From: Owenia fusiformis
Lineage: Eukaryota > Annelida > Polychaeta > Sabellida > Oweniidae
Assembly: GCA_903813345.2 (NCBI GenBank)
Contig: CAIIXF020000007.1
Location: 20,883,564-20,947,563 of the forward strand
Direction of reading: 5' to 3'
Length of the DNA: 64,000 nt
Shown: in pieces, positions 29,378 through 40,215 of the stretch
Layout of the letters: every line of letters starts with the position of its first letter
Numbering within the stretch: position 1 is the stretch's first letter
Notes under the pieces: model-generated
Seen by the model: the letters and a program-made list of their open reading frames with translations, nothing else
Database searches by the model: none
Told to the model about the DNA's origin: nothing
Translations under genes and position numbers: made by a program

Positions 29378-30961
29378 ATGATGCACAAAATGATGGGCAT
29401 GGCTCTACTTGTTGTACTACCAACGTTTTGCCTTGGATTTCTGGCTGATGATATCTTCGACCAGGCCCCAAAGACAGTTGATAAGGTAGACATTGAAAAA
29501 TACTTGGGAAGATGGTACCAAGCGTACTCCAACAAGAACATGGAGGCCCGATTTCTGAAGGATGCCTTCTGTGTCCACGCTGACTACACGCTCGTGAATG
29601 CTACGACGATCACAGTACGTAATTCCAATCGTCGGAGGTCACCTACTGGGCCCCTAGGTCAGATTGAGGGTTTCGGCTACAAGTCTGAGAGCGAGGGAAA
29701 ACTTTGGATCAAGCTTAACAATGGAAGATTAAATCCATCACCATGTGAGTAGTATAATATTCCTTATACGATCTACATTTTAAATCATAATTGTCCCAAC
29801 GAATGGATTCGTTGAGGATAACGAGGTCCTCTGTCCGTCTGTCCGTCTGTCCGGAGCATCATTCTGAATGATGCTCCGAATTCAAATACTATCAAGAATT
29901 TTCATTAATTTTGAGATCTTTCTGAAGAATAGCTTTATTACACTGAAATGAAAAGCAATTTAAAGTAGATTGCGATTGGTTTTACAATTTCCGAATCTCT
30001 TTAAAGTATGACAAAATTATACTCAAATTGAAGGAATTTTAGAGTAGATCACAATTATATATGGTAAAGTTTTTCTGATTCATGCTTCAGAAAATTCAAA
30101 ATGGCTGTCTATTGCGTGAATTCGCTATAATTTATAGATATCTTCAGAGTATTAGTTACTTCGCAAATATATCACAAATATTGCATTGCATTGATCTCTA
30201 TGCTTCGTGCCTTTGATACTCCTAAATAGTAAGCCAAAAGTACTGATATAGCCCAATATCAAGGGCAGCATAGATGATAAATATTATATATTATGATCGA
30301 CAGCTTCAAGAATATTTTGTTGGTTGGGAATTGCTACTTCGTCATGTCAGTGGAGTTGCCAATTTCTCTTTTCCTTTTTGATTGGAGGCGTTATATTTGT
30401 AAATAAGTATATCCACTAAATATGTATGAAAATTAAAACTATAAAAAATGTAGGTCACCGTAGTTTTACTATTTTCACGTATCTAGCTGAATATACATCA
30501 ACCCTTAGTTTACTTATAACCATCTATCTAATATGGTCGATATACGTTTAAAACATTTCCATGGTCTCTGAACTTGTAATGCGACTTCATGATATAAACC
30601 TGCATATTAGCCTAGACTTCTCCAATCAAAACATTGAAGGAAACAAGGACGTTATTTTATAATATTTCAAGAAAAAAATACGCTAAACTATCTACGTATA
30701 TAACTAGGCATTTGAATAATTTTTCCAGTCTGGATCTTAAAGCTTGGACCTGTCATAAATGGTCAGTACCAATACGCTGTTAGCTCCGACCCACTCCGTT
30801 TTGCGCTGTTTGTCCTGACAAGAAACCCCAGTGAATTCTACGAGAAATACAATGATGAAGTTTTGGAGTTCTTGAAAGAGCAGGCATTTACGAATGAGGG
30901 AAACAAGCCACAGAAGTCGTATCAGGGGGACGATTGTCTATATGTCGAACCACAACTATAA
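29378..30961 (+). CDS. Secreted lipocalin, apolipoprotein D-like
   Basis: Two exons, 29378-29744 and 30729-30961, joined at a gtgagt donor and a ttccag acceptor, give 199 aa plus stop. Residues 1-20 form a signal peptide (hydrophobic ALLVVLPTFCLG). The lipocalin motif YLGRWYQ lies at about 42-48, C65 in the FCVHADYTL segment can pair with C192 near the C-terminus, and N74-A-T is a glycosylation sequon. The second exon has WILKLGP, YAVSSDPLRFALFVLTRNP and the closing helix YEKYNDEVLEFL, all in family positions. These proteins bind small hydrophobic ligands outside the cell; the ligand cannot be told. The upstream in-frame extension to 29291 was not used because the TATA box would place it at the transcript start and the signal peptide fits the later ATG. 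Confidence 0.9.
29852..29878. repeat. Perfect palindrome in lipocalin intron
   Basis: Thirteen-base arms cggagcatcattc and gaatgatgctccg around one base, directly after a (gtccgtct) microsatellite. Probably the end of a dispersed repeat. Confidence 0.6.
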
Positions 30962-31029
30962 ATGAGGATAACTAACCTATTATATATTGTATTTATTTAT
31001 TTATTATTTCGTACTTCAGTATGATTTGA

Positions 31030-31035
31030 AATAAA
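31030..31035 (+). terminator. Polyadenylation signal of the lipocalin gene
   Basis: aataaa 69 bases after the stop codon. Confidence 0.65.
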
Positions 31036-31039
31036 CTTC

Positions 31040-33340
31040 TGCGAACCTAAATTCCCATGAGACCAAATTAACTTTTACATCCATGCGACACTCAGACATT
31101 ATTGGAGCTGTTAAACAAAAACAGGTACATGTACGTGCCTGAGTTGCAAATGACAATTTGGTTCGTTTGATTGATCTGATGAAGACTTTTGATATAGAGT
31201 ACTGACAAACAACTTCATCTGAGACACTTCAAATAGTATAACATATACTATAGAAATATAATGCAATCATTGTATTTCATAACATAATGGTACATAATTT
31301 TAAACACTATAGTTATCACAGTCAAAATACAGGTTTTATTATGAAGGAGGTGGCGGCATGTAAAATTCATGATATCCCCGAAAAATACCCTCGAAAGCAT
31401 CATGCATCAGTTAGTCTAGCCTCAAGCCTCTGTGAACCCCCCCCCCCACCCGTGACATATCTTATAAAAGTTGTAGTGCCAGGGTGTCACAAAAAATTAA
31501 CAGTGTTCAAAAAGCACCATATGCGATGGATGGTACGGCAAAGGTGAACCCCCTCCCCCTTTTGAAGCTCGCTTCGCTCGCAGTGACCCCCCCTCGAGAC
31601 AAGAATAACTTAGCTGAAAATAATGGTCTGGAATAGCAAAACGGATACATTCTTAACATTTATTCCAGTCTGCGCGCGTCAATACGAATTATTGTTTTAA
31701 GATTGAGCAAACATTTTTACTACTAGCTAAGGTTATAAAGGCAGAATCTGATCTACGTATAGGGGGTGACAAAATTACAAGTAACATGTATAATTGAACT
31801 ATTAATCCCTTACAATATTAATTCCTTACAATATCAAATACAAAATCACCCAAAAGATTCACAATATGTTATAAATTGGTGAAGTTAGTAATGATTCAAA
31901 GTGCAAAATGAGTGAAAAATGTTTAATTCTCCCAAATAATAAGAATGGTAACCATTCTTATAGAAAAATAGTACATTACTGTAAAAAGCTTTAGTTTTCC
32001 TGGAATAAAGTACGGGCACTTTTGTGATGTTTAGAAAATAGACATGACAATGAATGACGTGAGCCAAAATATTCTAAAATGAAAACAATTTTTGTGTAGC
32101 CTGCTTGCTGTATCTGATTCTCTCTTTACATAAAAATATAATATTTGGTGGTGCTGGGTGCGTTGATAATTTTTTTAAATTTTTTTTGTGGGGGGGGGGT
32201 GTTAGTAAGTTCGCAACCATCAATCATTGTATCAGTTGATTTAATTTTAACTAAATGTACATTGGTAAGCTATTGCAAATCGATGTCTACATATTGGGAG
32301 AGGTGTAATTATTACACTCTCCAGGCCCGTAGCCAGAATTTTCCAAGGGGTGTTCACTTTTCCAAAAAATTCTAGGGGGGGGGGGGGGTTCACTTTGGCA
32401 AATTTGACCAAAAATCATTCAAAAAATAGTCAGCTCTCGTACACTTGTTTTTTTTAATTCTATCAAGTGACATGTAATTTAGCACAACCAAATATTAAAA
32501 CGCAATCACTAGCCAACATACCAGAATTGCAAGGAAATTTTGATTGAAAATCATTAGAATGTTTTATAATGCATCACATTGTTATGATGAATCAGTCAAA
32601 TTTCAAAATAGACGATGTGAATTGGTATTATCAGTAATTGTCTCAAACAGTTAACTTATTCTCACATCCTTTATTTTGACCTAGATTTCCCATTGTGTAT
32701 TTCAATGAAGAAAAAAGTTGTCTCGTATTTTGTACGTTTCCCTAAATAGTAGTCTAGAATTTCAAACAGTTCTTTAAACCTTTGATATATTTCTATTGTT
32801 TTATTATATGTTTGTCGTGTTAATTAATGTGATTTGATCGCATTGAACGGGAAAACGTTCTGGATTTTTACGATCTTTGTTAGACCAATATGGCCGCCGA
32901 TCGAAATAAAGTGTGTTTGTTACTCAAATTCAATAGTTAATTTCGACCCGTATTTTAAACATACGGTTTGTGAATTTGACTTAATCTGATAGAATATATG
33001 TTAAATTTATTTTTTATAAATGAAAATTAATGTCCTTCTGTCAATTTCGTTACGATAAACACTTTTGATGGTAGAATTTCGAAGATTTTTAATCCACAAA
33101 TGACATTCAAACAGTAAAATTCGTATTAAGCAATCGATGCAGTGCATTAAGTGTTATGTTGTGATAAAATATAGTATTATAGCTTTCAATATAGTTCAAT
33201 GTATTAAATATATTTAGGCAAGTTAGTATAGAAAATAATATTTGAAAAATATCGACAAGCACACTTTGGAAATCACATCGGACATTTTGATTCTTATTCA
33301 GTAAAAACCGGAAGTTCGTTCTCTAACGTCCGCGCGATTT
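31040..33340. other. Intergenic region between lipocalin and H1
   Basis: Holds repeat fragments, including C and G homopolymer runs near 31440 and 32375 with the dispersed ccgtagcc motif, and the copy at 31855-32130. No gene is seen. Confidence 0.45.
31855..32130 (-). repeat. Dispersed repeat, copy 2 of 3
   Basis: Reverse-oriented relative of 9380-9640. It includes tgtatctgattctctcttta, whose reverse complement is at 9389-9409, and the aataataa/ttattatt segment. Confidence 0.5.
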
Positions 33341-33341
33341 G

Positions 33342-33348
33342 TATAAAT
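33342..33348 (+). promoter_or_regulatory. TATA box of histone H1 gene
   Basis: tataaat, 96 bases before the H1 start codon. An initiator-like tcagtttcatc follows at about 33380. Confidence 0.6.
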
Positions 33349-33437
33349 GAATAACAAATTCGTCAACGTTTCATTCGTTCAGTTTCATCTGACTAAAGTT
33401 ATTCGTAGACGTTCTACAACCCACAGCAACTTTTACA

Positions 33438-33989
33438 ATGGCCGACACAGCAGCAAAGAAGGCAACAAAGCCAAAGAAGCCAGCCAATCATCCTAAATAC
33501 AGCGAGATGATCCAACAAGCCATCACTTCACTAAAAGATCGTACAGGATCCAGCCGAGTTGCCATCCTGAAATACATCCAGTCTAACTTCAAGGACCTTG
33601 GTGGTGATGCATCCGTCAACTCTCACTTGAAGATGGCTCTTCGTGCTGGTGTGAAGAATGGTGCTCTCAAGCAAACGAAAGGAACTGGCGCATCTGGCTC
33701 CTTCAAAATTGGCAAGGTTGAGAAGCCAAAGAAGGTCAAGGTAGTGAAGAAAAAACCAGCTGCCAAGAAACCCAAGGCAAAGAAACCAGTGGCCAAGAAA
33801 GAGAAGAAAGTCAAGACCCCAAAGAAGGCAACTAAGAAACCTAAATCACCCAAGAAGGCTGCCAAGAAACCAGCAGCCAAGAAGGCAGTGAAGAAGACTC
33901 CAACCAAAAAGGCAGCCAAGCCAAAGAAGCCAGCTGCAAAGAAATCTCCCAAGAAGAAGGCAGCTGCAAAGAAACCAGCCAAGAAATAA
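33438..33989 (+). CDS. H1: Histone H1 (linker histone), replication-dependent type
   Basis: Intronless frame of 183 aa. Residues about 17-90 form the winged-helix globular domain ([53 protein letters not shown]). The N-terminus is short and basic, and the long C-terminal tail is made of Lys, Ala and Pro in AKKP-type repeats. Length and composition are normal for an animal H1. It binds linker DNA and the nucleosome entry site in the nucleus. A TATA box lies upstream, and a histone stem-loop in place of a poly(A) signal lies 31 bases after the stop, which marks an S-phase regulated, non-polyadenylated mRNA. No core histone gene is found elsewhere in the window, so this is a solitary copy. The start is the first ATG after the TATA box. 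Confidence 0.97.
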   Translation: MADTAAKKATKPKKPANHPKYSEMIQQAITSLKDRTGSSRVAILKYIQSNFKDLGGDASVNSHLKMALRAGVKNGALKQTKGTGASGSFKIGKVEKPKKVKVVKKKPAAKKPKAKKPVAKKEKKVKTPKKATKKPKSPKKAAKKPAAKKAVKKTPTKKAAKPKKPAAKKSPKKKAAAKKPAKK

Positions 33990-34019
33990 ACACTAGATTT
34001 CAACCACCACAAACCCAAA

Positions 34020-34035
34020 GGCCCTTTTCAGGGCC
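34020..34035 (+). terminator. Histone mRNA 3' stem-loop
   Basis: ggccct tttc agggcc is the canonical six-base stem with a four-base loop, followed by accca. A purine-rich stretch acgaaagag at about 34048 fits the histone downstream element that pairs with U7 snRNA. Confidence 0.95.
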
Positions 34036-34194
34036 ACCCATTACTTACGAAAGAGTTTAAGGTTTATGAATTTTGACCAGTAACATAATGTGCTTAAATT
34101 TTAGGAGCAGTTAAAGGCAGAGGCAGATCTGGTAATTAACTTGATGAATTTTGTGTTTCATCTTTTAACGGAAATTGTTTCAATGTTAGAATAT

Positions 34195-34385
34195 TTTCGA
34201 CTCATATCATTCCATGCCATTTTTTTTTTCTAATAGTACCCCAAGTATATACTTTATTTGAGAAAAACTAAACATATTTACAATAATACTATCATTTGTC
34301 TATAAGGATGATACCATTATTATTTTTGAGGATTTAAATAGTTTCCCCCATTTTTGCACTTTGAATCTTTAAGGTGCAACAATTA
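34195..34385 (+). repeat. Dispersed repeat, copy 3 of 3
   Basis: Direct relative of 9450-9640, beginning actcatatcattcca and ending near cccatttttgcacttt. Just downstream of H1. Confidence 0.5.
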
Positions 34386-35567
34386 GTGCAGGGGTATGTT
34401 ATACATTTTAAGAAAATAGGTATGTCAAAGAAGAAATTGACCTAATAGCTTTCCGAATTTTCTCTCTACGTACAGTCCTTGTTGCCCCTTTAAATAACTT
34501 CACAACATATCTCTGATCTTATATGATCATATTTGAGCTTGTCAGCAATACATCGATGGTATGACGAGAGTATAAATAATCTTGATTTACGCCATCAAAT
34601 ATTCATAATTCAGTCAAAGTGATGTCATATTTGAAATCTACCTGCAAACGTACATCTAGAAATATTGTTTATCAACTTTGAAAATTTAATTTTTTTTTGA
34701 AAATGTGACTTCTTGTTCGGGTTGTTCCCCATAGACCACATGTTACAAAATCACAAAAAGTGAAATATCTTTTCTTGTATTGGACAGTTAACATTTTCTT
34801 TTACTGGATATATTTTAATTTGTATAAGTATTAGATACATAAGGGTGATATGAACATTGAACCACTAAAATCAATTAAATGTTTAGTTCTACTATAGCCG
34901 CCATGCTATCTACCCCGAATGAGCCACCTGGTGGTGAAACTGGTAACTACCTACTCGCATCTGAGTTTAATTTTACATATTGCTTGCAATTTTGTCACTC
35001 CCTATTAGATCTGATTTTTTGAATATCAATTCTATTCTCTTTTCATTTCCAAGGAAAAACATGTTATCATGGAATAAAATGAGGATATCCCTCCAGAAAA
35101 ACCTCGACAATAAAATACTTAACCTACTTGCTACAATGTTCTGGAACATAAAGGTTTACCTTGTTTCAGGGATGTACTCTTAAAATCAATCTTGATGTAA
35201 AGTAGATAAAGGTTTGGTGCCATCCACCTGATCAATCAGATTTACCATAGGGTTTGGGCCGATATAAAGATGGTAGCACCGACAGAATCCAGTATTATTT
35301 TAGAGGAATCTTAATTTGAGAATTATAAATAAACACAGATCGATTACCATGCCATCTTTATTTTAAAATTATTTCTATTGACCGAAGCCTATGAGATTTA
35401 TATTATGTTGTGCATAAACTGTCCTCTATCCATCCATGACACCTATTTAGAGCCTCTAACCTCTGAGGTCTTGATGGTTAGGTTCTTACATTTTCGGAAA
35501 ATATTCATTATCTTATTAAAACATACCGGTAAATTGAGGCCTGATATTAAAGACAAAAGAATTGTGG
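34386..35567. other. Gene-free stretch
   Basis: AT-rich; short open frames without family resemblance. Nothing recognised. Confidence 0.4.
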
Positions 35568-35821
35568 ATCTAGTTGCTTTGTGTTGGATTGTCTTTTTAT
35601 TTCTATTGTTACTATTTAGTTTCCAACTTTTTTGTTTTTGGGGGTTGGCAGTCGGGGTCTGTTACAAACTTTTACAACTTCCAATAATTTAACAATCTAG
35701 TTGTTTTGTGTTGGATTGTCTTTTTATTTCTATTGTTACATATTAGTCTCCAACTTTTTTGTTTTTGGGGGTTGGCAGTCGATGTCTGTTACACACTTTT
35801 ACAACTTCCAATAATTTAACA
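35568..35821. repeat. 127-bp tandem duplication
   Basis: Two nearly identical copies, 35568-35694 and 35695-35821, each starting atctagttg and ending ccaataatttaaca. Confidence 0.85.
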
Positions 35822-35924
35822 ATTACTGTTTAGAGTGAGTTCATTATTTTAATGTTTGTGCCAATATCTGTTACCAGGTTACCATGGTAGATGATGGTTA
35901 CACATTGAAAATCAAAAATGGTAT

Positions 35925-36030
35925 ATTTTTAACTTGCTTCAAATTGACCAATTTTTTTTCAAAATCATCTACAAGTTCTCAGAAGTAAAAGTTCAAATCT
36001 GACTAAATTTCTAATTTGACCTTCATCTGT
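35925..36030 (-). repeat. Dispersed repeat related to 21255-21490
   Basis: Reverse-oriented relative carrying aaaatcatctacaagttctc and agttcaaatctgac. Confidence 0.5.
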
Positions 36031-36198
36031 AATTATTGTTACACTTTTGTAATCATTTGTAGGTGGTGGTATTTACTTCTTAATATTATATTCTTTCACT
36101 CTTTTTAATGTCTTGATCTCAGCTCATCTGTGACACTGGTGATTTTAAGTTGCATATGTCCAAAATATATGTTATCAATATTGATTTGAGATGAAACC

Positions 36199-36642
36199 TT
36201 AAAGGGTTCCGATAAGCTTCCCGTATAAAAAACAATATGGCAGCTCCAGGCGAGTCAACTGGATCAGTCCATTTTTAAGAAATAAGGGGAGTTTTGTAAA
36301 ATCCAGTTCATTGAAATTGTCTTGGAGATAAAGTAATCCATTTATAATGATTCTGGAACCATTATTGAGAGAGTGATTGTTCAAAGAATGCATGTACAAC
36401 AGCCAATATAAATCCTTGTATTAGAACTGCTTTATTTCAATTGGAGGATATTTCATATGCTAAACTGTGTACTACTACTAATACGTTAGGGGGAAATCTA
36501 GATGTCAATTTTCCTTATTATACACAACCAGAAGATCCTGAAACTTCTGAGTATTATTCCAGGATTGGGCCTTTTATACTAAACGGTGAGCAACACCAGA
36601 AACGAGCGTTCGATTTGCTAAACAATATGCTTCACCCTTTAA
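36199..36642 (+). mobile_element. TTAA-flanked element
   Basis: Starts ttaaagggttccg and ends ttcaccctttaa, so it has TTAA at both borders and short inverted ends (aaagggt/accсttt-type). The first 100 bases recur at 63899-64000, again right after TTAA. TTAA target choice is typical of piggyBac-type transposition, but no transposase is seen. Confidence 0.5.
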
Positions 36643-36656
36643 GACACTTAGTGTGA
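36369..36656 (+). CDS. Unassigned open frame inside the TTAA element
   Basis: About 95 codons open on the plus strand, with a protein-like composition: LGGNLDVNFPYYTQPEDPET, then YYSRIGPFILNGEQHQKRAF and a stop after HPLRHLV. I do not recognise the family. It has an internal Met at 36441 but no good initiation context. It lies almost wholly inside the TTAA-bounded element, so it may be a captured exon or an element-encoded fragment. It could also be chance. Confidence 0.25.
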   Translation, partial: ESDCSKNACTTANINPCIRTALFQLEDISYAKLCTTTNTLGGNLDVNFPYYTQPEDPETSEYYSRIGPFILNGEQHQKRAFDLLNNMLHPLRHLV

Positions 36657-36670
36657 ACCAATGACTGGGA

Positions 36671-36775
36671 TCTAGCCACTGTATCCCATAATGTGTTCCT
36701 ATGGAGGTAACACTGTGCCCCATTAGTGTAGGCTTCTATGGAGGTACCACTGTGCCCCATTAATGTCTATTGGCC
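36671..36775. repeat. Short tandem repeat
   Basis: Two to three copies of a unit of about 36 bp with cactgtgccccatta and ctatggaggta. Confidence 0.6.
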
Positions 36776-36839
36776 TCTAGATAATTGCAAATAATGAATT
36801 ATACAAACAAAACACATTAAATTACTTTTCTCCTTAAAA

Positions 36840-39800
36840 ATGGCACATTTATTTTTCTAAATAAATGCTATATACACAGAGACAGTATACAGTAGGTTTT
36901 ATATTGAATAAGAAAGATTGTGGCAGTACAGGACATATACATGTATACAGTACATTTTCCCTCAGCAGACGCAATGTAGTGCAATATTTAGAATAAATTC
37001 ATTAAGTGCATGCAACAAATCAGCTTGATGTCTAACTAGTTCAAAGAAGTCAAATAATATAATATGAAGTACAGTAAAAGTATTTAAAACAGTTGTGATC
37101 TATCCATAGAAATGGTGATGATCTGACAGATGTCTGCGATTTTGAAATACAGGATATACAGAACTCCAGTCAATTTAATCCAGAATAAAGATTGAATATT
37201 TTATCAAGATTACTTATCAGGTATTGTAAGTTGATCACTGGTGGAATTTGCCACACACTGAAATGTTGATTTTACGCTATAGATGTCTCTACAGGACAGT
37301 CCTTATTCCTCTCAGTTACTTATTCTCAGATACTGATGTTTGCTCAATATAAAATATATGTACAATTGATGCATGATTTCTCTATATTTATATTTAATCC
37401 TCATTTCTGTGAAATATACAACCACTCTCTGCTTAAAAAGCTATATGTTATGTTAAGATTCATTTGAATATATTTCCACAAGCTAAAACGTAATTCCGAT
37501 ACTATATGAATATATAATTTAGGTAGCTTTTAAAATAATAAATTAGATGAAAATAAGGATTAAATATGTTGAGGATGAGATTTGTGATGATTCTATCAAA
37601 GAACATTTGATCTGATAATGATGTGCTATAATACAATAAACCCCCCTCAATGTAACCTCACAATGACCATGATTTCCACTTTATACCAAATATGACAATG
37701 ACCTAAATTCACAGAGAGCAGAAAAATAACATTGGCCACTGTGATGCTGCCCCCTGCTGGAGAGAGGTAAAGTTAATAATCAGAAGCTAGTCAGGAAAAC
37801 ACTAATGCAGATGATGCCAAATTCAGATTTATTGAACATGTGGTGAAACATCCAAACAGAAATAAGGATGAATAGTTTGAATTATTAAACAATAGTCTTA
37901 TCCTGGATCAAGGACATCATAAAGAGTACTGTAAAATTCACCAATGAATGGACATTGTATGTTATGGCTGGTTACACCATTTGCTCATAAATGAACAATA
38001 TCCATGCATAAGTGCATACAATGACCATATACACAGACACTTTTAATTATCACAATGAATACATTTTCAAAATGAAGCACATTGAGAGCATTGAAATGTG
38101 TATTCATACTTATAAATCCACGAAATGAATAAATCCAAAAATTCAAAATGATTTTGTATCAATGAGCATGAATAAACTGACACTGTATGGACATTTTCTG
38201 ATCTCCTGGACAGACTCCACTGTATTCTACTCAAGGGCTCCACTTTCTTAATACTTCTATCACCCAACCTCTACTACAATAAATCATTGTGAAAAATAGA
38301 GGCCTTTTATAAGCCTCTCAATATAATATTGCATTATTTTACAATCTATACCTTACACACGAACCATGATTTGCTCTAAAATGTAAGATTTTGTTAAATC
38401 TTGAAAAATGCACAAATGGTCCAGGCACGGATAATGTTTCAAACTTCTATGGCATCTCTAATAGGGAAACCCAACCAATTTCAAAAATGATTTTACTAAC
38501 TAAAAAAGATAACATTTTGGATTTCTCAATGATATGTGATCAATTTGAATATAATAGAATGTGATTGGTTTTCACAATTAGAGTGCCATCTATCTATAAA
38601 CAGAGTCTTAAATTATGCGTTGTAAACATGCGGATAGATGGCGCATAATCTTCCTCTGCTGTTCTGAACTGAGATTACTTATATCTTTATAATGTAAAAT
38701 ATTTATCTGCTTTACAAAACTGTACCAATATATTATACATCACTTTACAGCATTTACCATCAAGGCAAACCAGTATACCACAATTTTGGTACATTACTAT
38801 ACATAAATCTGTGAACATCAAATGTCCTGATCTCAATTATGATTGGTTACGATCTGAATTTATATGACGCATTGGCCATGGGTCATGATTTGCATATAAT
38901 TTACACGTCAAAATGTCAACATTGATATTGCCATGATCATATTCTAGATTTGAATAACTTCCTAGTGCCGTGTTACTAAGCCATCAATTGAGTGTTTATT
39001 TCATTGCATTCAATGCTTTCATTTCTATAATTATTCCCCATTTTGCTGTTTTATTGTTACCATGGTTATGGTATATGTGAATGTAACATGGTACCAGGAA
39101 ATTAAGTAAATCTTATGGTTTTGTAGAATAAACCAGCTACGGTTCAAGAATCAACAAATAACATATTATCTCCAAGTAATTTGACAAAAAAATGAGAACA
39201 TTGCAACATTCACTTAATAACACAGAAAACACTGCATCTTTACCAGTACACAATAATCAAGTAAAATAGAAATGCTGAAGGACTTAATACCAAATTCTAC
39301 AGCAACCAATAGTTGACACAATAGCTACTTTAAATGAGCATTTTTACATTCACAGTCGGTATTAAAGTTGACAAATGTACATTTCACATGTTGTATAAAT
39401 TTTCAACCTGGTACATCTAAGACTGTATTAATACAAATAGGCTAATGCATGTTTTTGTAGTTGGTTATATTCATTACAAAGCGAGAAGTGAAGACTTGGT
39501 AGATAGGCTCAAATAATATACATTCCGAGGAATGCCCTCAAAACTAATGGTCCGACCTTGTAAAATGTTACTATAGAATGACAAACAGTGAAAAGCTTCG
39601 ACAAACCAACTGTGAATGTTACATATAAACAAAACTGTATGCCAGTTGATGCAATATATGCCATTTGATATAATATATGCCAACTGATAAAAATTATGCC
39701 AAATTACGTAAAATTCTATATCAATTTGCATACTGTTTGTCAGTTGAACAATGGAACATAATATTAAACACACACTGTTCTACTTATTCCCTTACTATAG

Positions 39801-39850
39801 ACAAGTTCTATACACAATTGTAATAAAAATATCCTCTTAATGTACAATGT
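36840..39850 (-). other. Probable long 3' UTR of the E-protein gene
   Basis: About 3 kb of AT-rich sequence directly downstream of the E-protein stop. It lacks the dispersed elements that crowd the neighbouring DNA. On the minus strand a possible polyadenylation signal (plus-strand tttatt) lies near 36850. Long 3' UTRs are usual for this family. This is inference from position and texture. Confidence 0.35.
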
Positions 39851-40215
39851 CTAGGACGCTGATTGAGTAGTGATGGTCGACGCTGATAGTGACATGGCTG
39901 AGTGGGGGACGTCAGGCATCATATTGTGGCCTTGCGGATGACCATAGTGAGGGTACGGGTCCCCTGGCCCAGGTCCATAATTGTCCATGTGGGGTAGTGG
40001 TTGCTGAGAAGGGGGCATGTTTTGTATGGGTTCATTAGAAGACCCAACAGAACTGGTACTGTCCGACATTTCAATCATGCCACCTTGTAGTCCCTGTATC
40101 TCCTGCTGCATGCCCCCTGTGTCCTGCCCCCACCCTCCTGACCCCCTGGGGGTATTTGGCCCTCTAGTGGTGTCCTCTGCAGGGCGGCGTCCACGTCGAC
40201 TGTGCGTCATGCTTG
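39851..40215 (-). CDS. TCF4/TCF12: E protein: last coding exon
   Basis: Enters in phase 1 after a cttacag acceptor and encodes 121 residues rich in Gly, Pro, Ser, Gln and His, starting [14 protein letters not shown] and ending STITTQSAS. It has no counterpart that I recognise in vertebrate E proteins, whose C-termini are short. Confidence 0.8.

Noticed and set aside
33623-34018. Minus-strand Ala/Phe-rich open frame of 131 codons
   Set aside because: Shadow of the histone H1 Lys/Ala tail on the opposite strand.
35378-35692. Plus-strand hydrophobic frame of 104 codons
   Set aside because: Runs into a 127-bp tandem duplication and has AT-driven Leu/Phe content with no family resemblance.
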